Below are positions 4,729 to 6,578 of a stretch of DNA of 6,578 nucleotides, one piece after another (the stretch's first letter is position 1; every line of letters begins with the position of its first letter). Source of the DNA: Alistipes sp. (GTDB lineage Bacteria; Bacteroidota; Bacteroidia; Bacteroidales; Rikenellaceae). The position numbers were made by a program, and so were the translations under genes. The stretch lies in the NCBI GenBank assembly GCA_017391435.1, contig JAFOYS010000005.1, positions 1 through 6,578 on the forward strand, written 5' to 3'. The notes under the pieces were generated by a model that had not been told where the DNA came from, ran no database searches, and saw nothing but the letters and a program-made list of their open reading frames with translations.

Positions 4729-6578
4729 CTACTCAGAAAACAATATTGAAGCTAACAATGGCGACCTTGATGCATTCTATGGTTCTGTAGTCATTCCATC
4801 AGATATACAGAGTGCAACTCAGAATATTCAGCTTCATCGTCCATTCGCTCAGCTTAACGCTCTAACAAACGACGGCGATGTGCTTCTCAATAATGATGTA
4901 GCGAGCTTTGAGAATGTCACAAGCACTGCAACCATTAATGGTGTCTACTCTCAGTTCAACCTCATCAGTGGCACAGTTGCTGGCACTCCAATTGAGATTA
5001 CATTTGCTCCAGCTATGATTCCTAGTGGAAAAGGCGAGCAGGCTTTGAATGCTAACTATACATACATCTCAATGAACTACCTCTTTGTCCCTACAACCCA
5101 GAAGTGCGTTGCGGATGTTATGTTCACTGTTACCGCTCAAAGAAAAACAGCTAACACTGATGATATCGTAATTGAAACTCCGCTGTATACAAGCGTACCT
5201 CTGAAGTCTAATTACAAGACAAATATCATCGGCAAACTGCTCACTAACTCTACTGAGTTTAATATAGAACTTGACTGTAACTGGGGTGGCAATGATGAGT
5301 ATGTCCTTGGTGGTGGCGAGGTAACTCTTACAGAGGATATTGTAGCAAATAAGATTGTCGTTAAGGAGGACACAGTTCTCAATCTCAACGGCTATAATGT
5401 AGAGTCTGGCATTGAGTATGTTGCTGGTTTGACTGGTACAGATATTTCTGCTATCACCATTGAGAATGGCGCAACCCTTACAATCATTGGCGAGGGTACT
5501 ATCAAGGGTACAACATATGGCGTTTATGCAAAAGATGGTAATCTGATTATCAAAGGCGGTAACTATATTGCTGGAACATCTGCTGTTCAGGTTGCTAATG
5601 CTACTGTAAACATCGAGGGTGGTACTTTTAAAACAACTGGTACTGATAAGAGATATGTTATCAACTGCCTTGACGCAGATTACAAAGCTGGTCGTGCAGT
5701 AGTAGAAATCACAGGCGGTACATTCGAGGGATTCAACCCAGCAAACAACGCTGCAGAGGGTCAGGGTACAAACTTCGTTGTTAATGGTTATTGCGCTATT
5801 GAGAGCGATGGTTCATTCACCGTATATAAGGGCTACCCTATTTACTCAGATGACGCAGAGACTACAATTGTAGATGGTGTTGTTGGTCTTGAGATAGATG
5901 CTGAGAATATTACTACATATGGTGTATCATCAGCAAATGGTCTTAAGTGGATTTCTAAGCAGATAGATGGCGACCTTGCTCATACCGCAGAAAAGGCTTA
6001 TGAGGTAAATGGTAACACTATCAAGCTCTTGGCTGATATTGACCTTACAGGCGTTAAGACAAATGGTGATTCATTCGCTCCTATCGGTCGCTATTGCAGC
6101 GGTCAGGGCGTAAATGCTCCATTTACCGGTCACTTTGATGGTAATGGTAAGACAATTAAGGGCATCTACCAGAGTGGTTGGGACTTTGGCTACGAGTGGG
6201 GTACAACTGGTTACCTCGGTCTGTTTGGCTATGTTAAAGATGCAACCATTGAGAACCTCACAATTGAGGGTATGGAGTCAGTTGTTGAGGGTGGTACTCT
6301 TGCAGCTGTAGCTGGTCGCGCTGATGGTGAGTGTGTATTCAAGAACATCACTGTAAAGAATTGTAAGCTCGGTACATACAACAATCGTTGCGGTGGTATC
6401 GTTGGTTGGACTGGTTACTATAAGAACGAGACTGACGAGACTGTATGTGATTTCGTATTTGAGAATATCAACATTTGCGATGATGTAGTTCTTGGTGGTC
6501 TTTGGGGATCATTTGACTCTTCAATTGGTGGTGTGATGGGCCAGCTTAACTCTGGGGTTACATCTTGTTTGCTCAAGG
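4706..6578 (+). CDS. Surface lipoprotein, continuation: rest of DUF6562, beta-helix repeats and GLUG-like region (3' end outside window)
   Basis: This frame is open from the A5 run to the right edge, about 624 codons with no stop; joined to the 5' part the protein exceeds 730 aa. It continues the DUF6562-type domain: 'DLDAFYGSVVIP', 'QLHRPFAQLNALTNDGD', and 'YKTNIIGKLLT', the typical closing motif, near 5215-5245. From about 5306 a right-handed beta-helix begins ('VTLTEDI', 'VLNLNGYNV', 'ITIENGATLTIIGEGTIKG'). It has three I-x-GG-x-(F/Y) turns: IKGGNY (about 5549-5566), IEGGTF (5612-5629) and ITGGTF (5708-5725). A second region has 'FTGHFDGNGKTIKGIY' and 'LGLFGYVKDATIENLTIEG' (about 6213-6270), a GLUG-like motif, then 'GGIVGW' and 'IGGVMGQL'. 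Such modules occur in surface adhesins and glycan-contact proteins. No catalytic residues are recognised. No good translation start exists near 4706; the first in-frame ATG is at about 5015, inside the domain. Confidence 0.85.

Noticed and set aside
5306..6578. DNA tandem repeats or a CRISPR-like pattern in the GGT-rich lipoprotein region
   Set aside because: The periodicity is at protein level (beta-helix turns); no repeated nucleotide unit of constant length with spacers is present.

Overview
The window looks like a chromosomal segment from a member of the Bacteroidota, most likely order Bacteroidales. The clues are promoters of the TTTG / TAnnTTTG type, start codons without a clear Shine-Dalgarno, an OmpA-like protein of the type found in this phylum, a 'GHGVHSPF' protein family typical of it, and a large Bacteroidales-style surface lipoprotein. 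I cannot name the genus. No tRNA, rRNA, CRISPR array, insertion sequence or phage gene is visible.

Layout, left to right. (1) The C-terminal part of an AraC-family regulator enters from the left edge and stops at 437. (2) A strong bidirectional hairpin terminator separates it from two leftward genes: a small conserved-looking helical protein (474-767) with its own textbook promoter, and an exported OmpA-like protein (847-1695). (3) A 66-bp divergent spacer holds a promoter and a short dyad. (4) A tight rightward operon follows: a BaiN/YhiN (HI0933)-type flavoprotein (1762-3045), a reduced protein related to Bacteroidota SAM-methyltransferase-like proteins (3050-3568), and a PduO-type cobalamin adenosyltransferase (3565-4122, ATGA overlap). 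(5) A 246-bp gene-free stretch carries a promoter, a possible small leader ORF with a run of nine G in a potential hairpin loop, and a terminator-like hairpin. (6) A large surface lipoprotein gene runs from 4369 off the right edge. It has a lipobox signal peptide, a DUF6562/fimbrillin-like domain, right-handed beta-helix repeats and a GLUG-like motif. A one-base frameshift at an A5 run (4706-4710) splits it.

The adenosyltransferase makes adenosylcobalamin; why it shares an operon with the flavoprotein and the methyltransferase-like protein is not evident. The OmpA-like protein and the lipoprotein both act in the cell envelope but belong to separate transcription units. I see no convincing new multi-gene system. 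The points most worth checking are the lipoprotein frameshift, its G9-containing leader, and the shortened methyltransferase-like protein.
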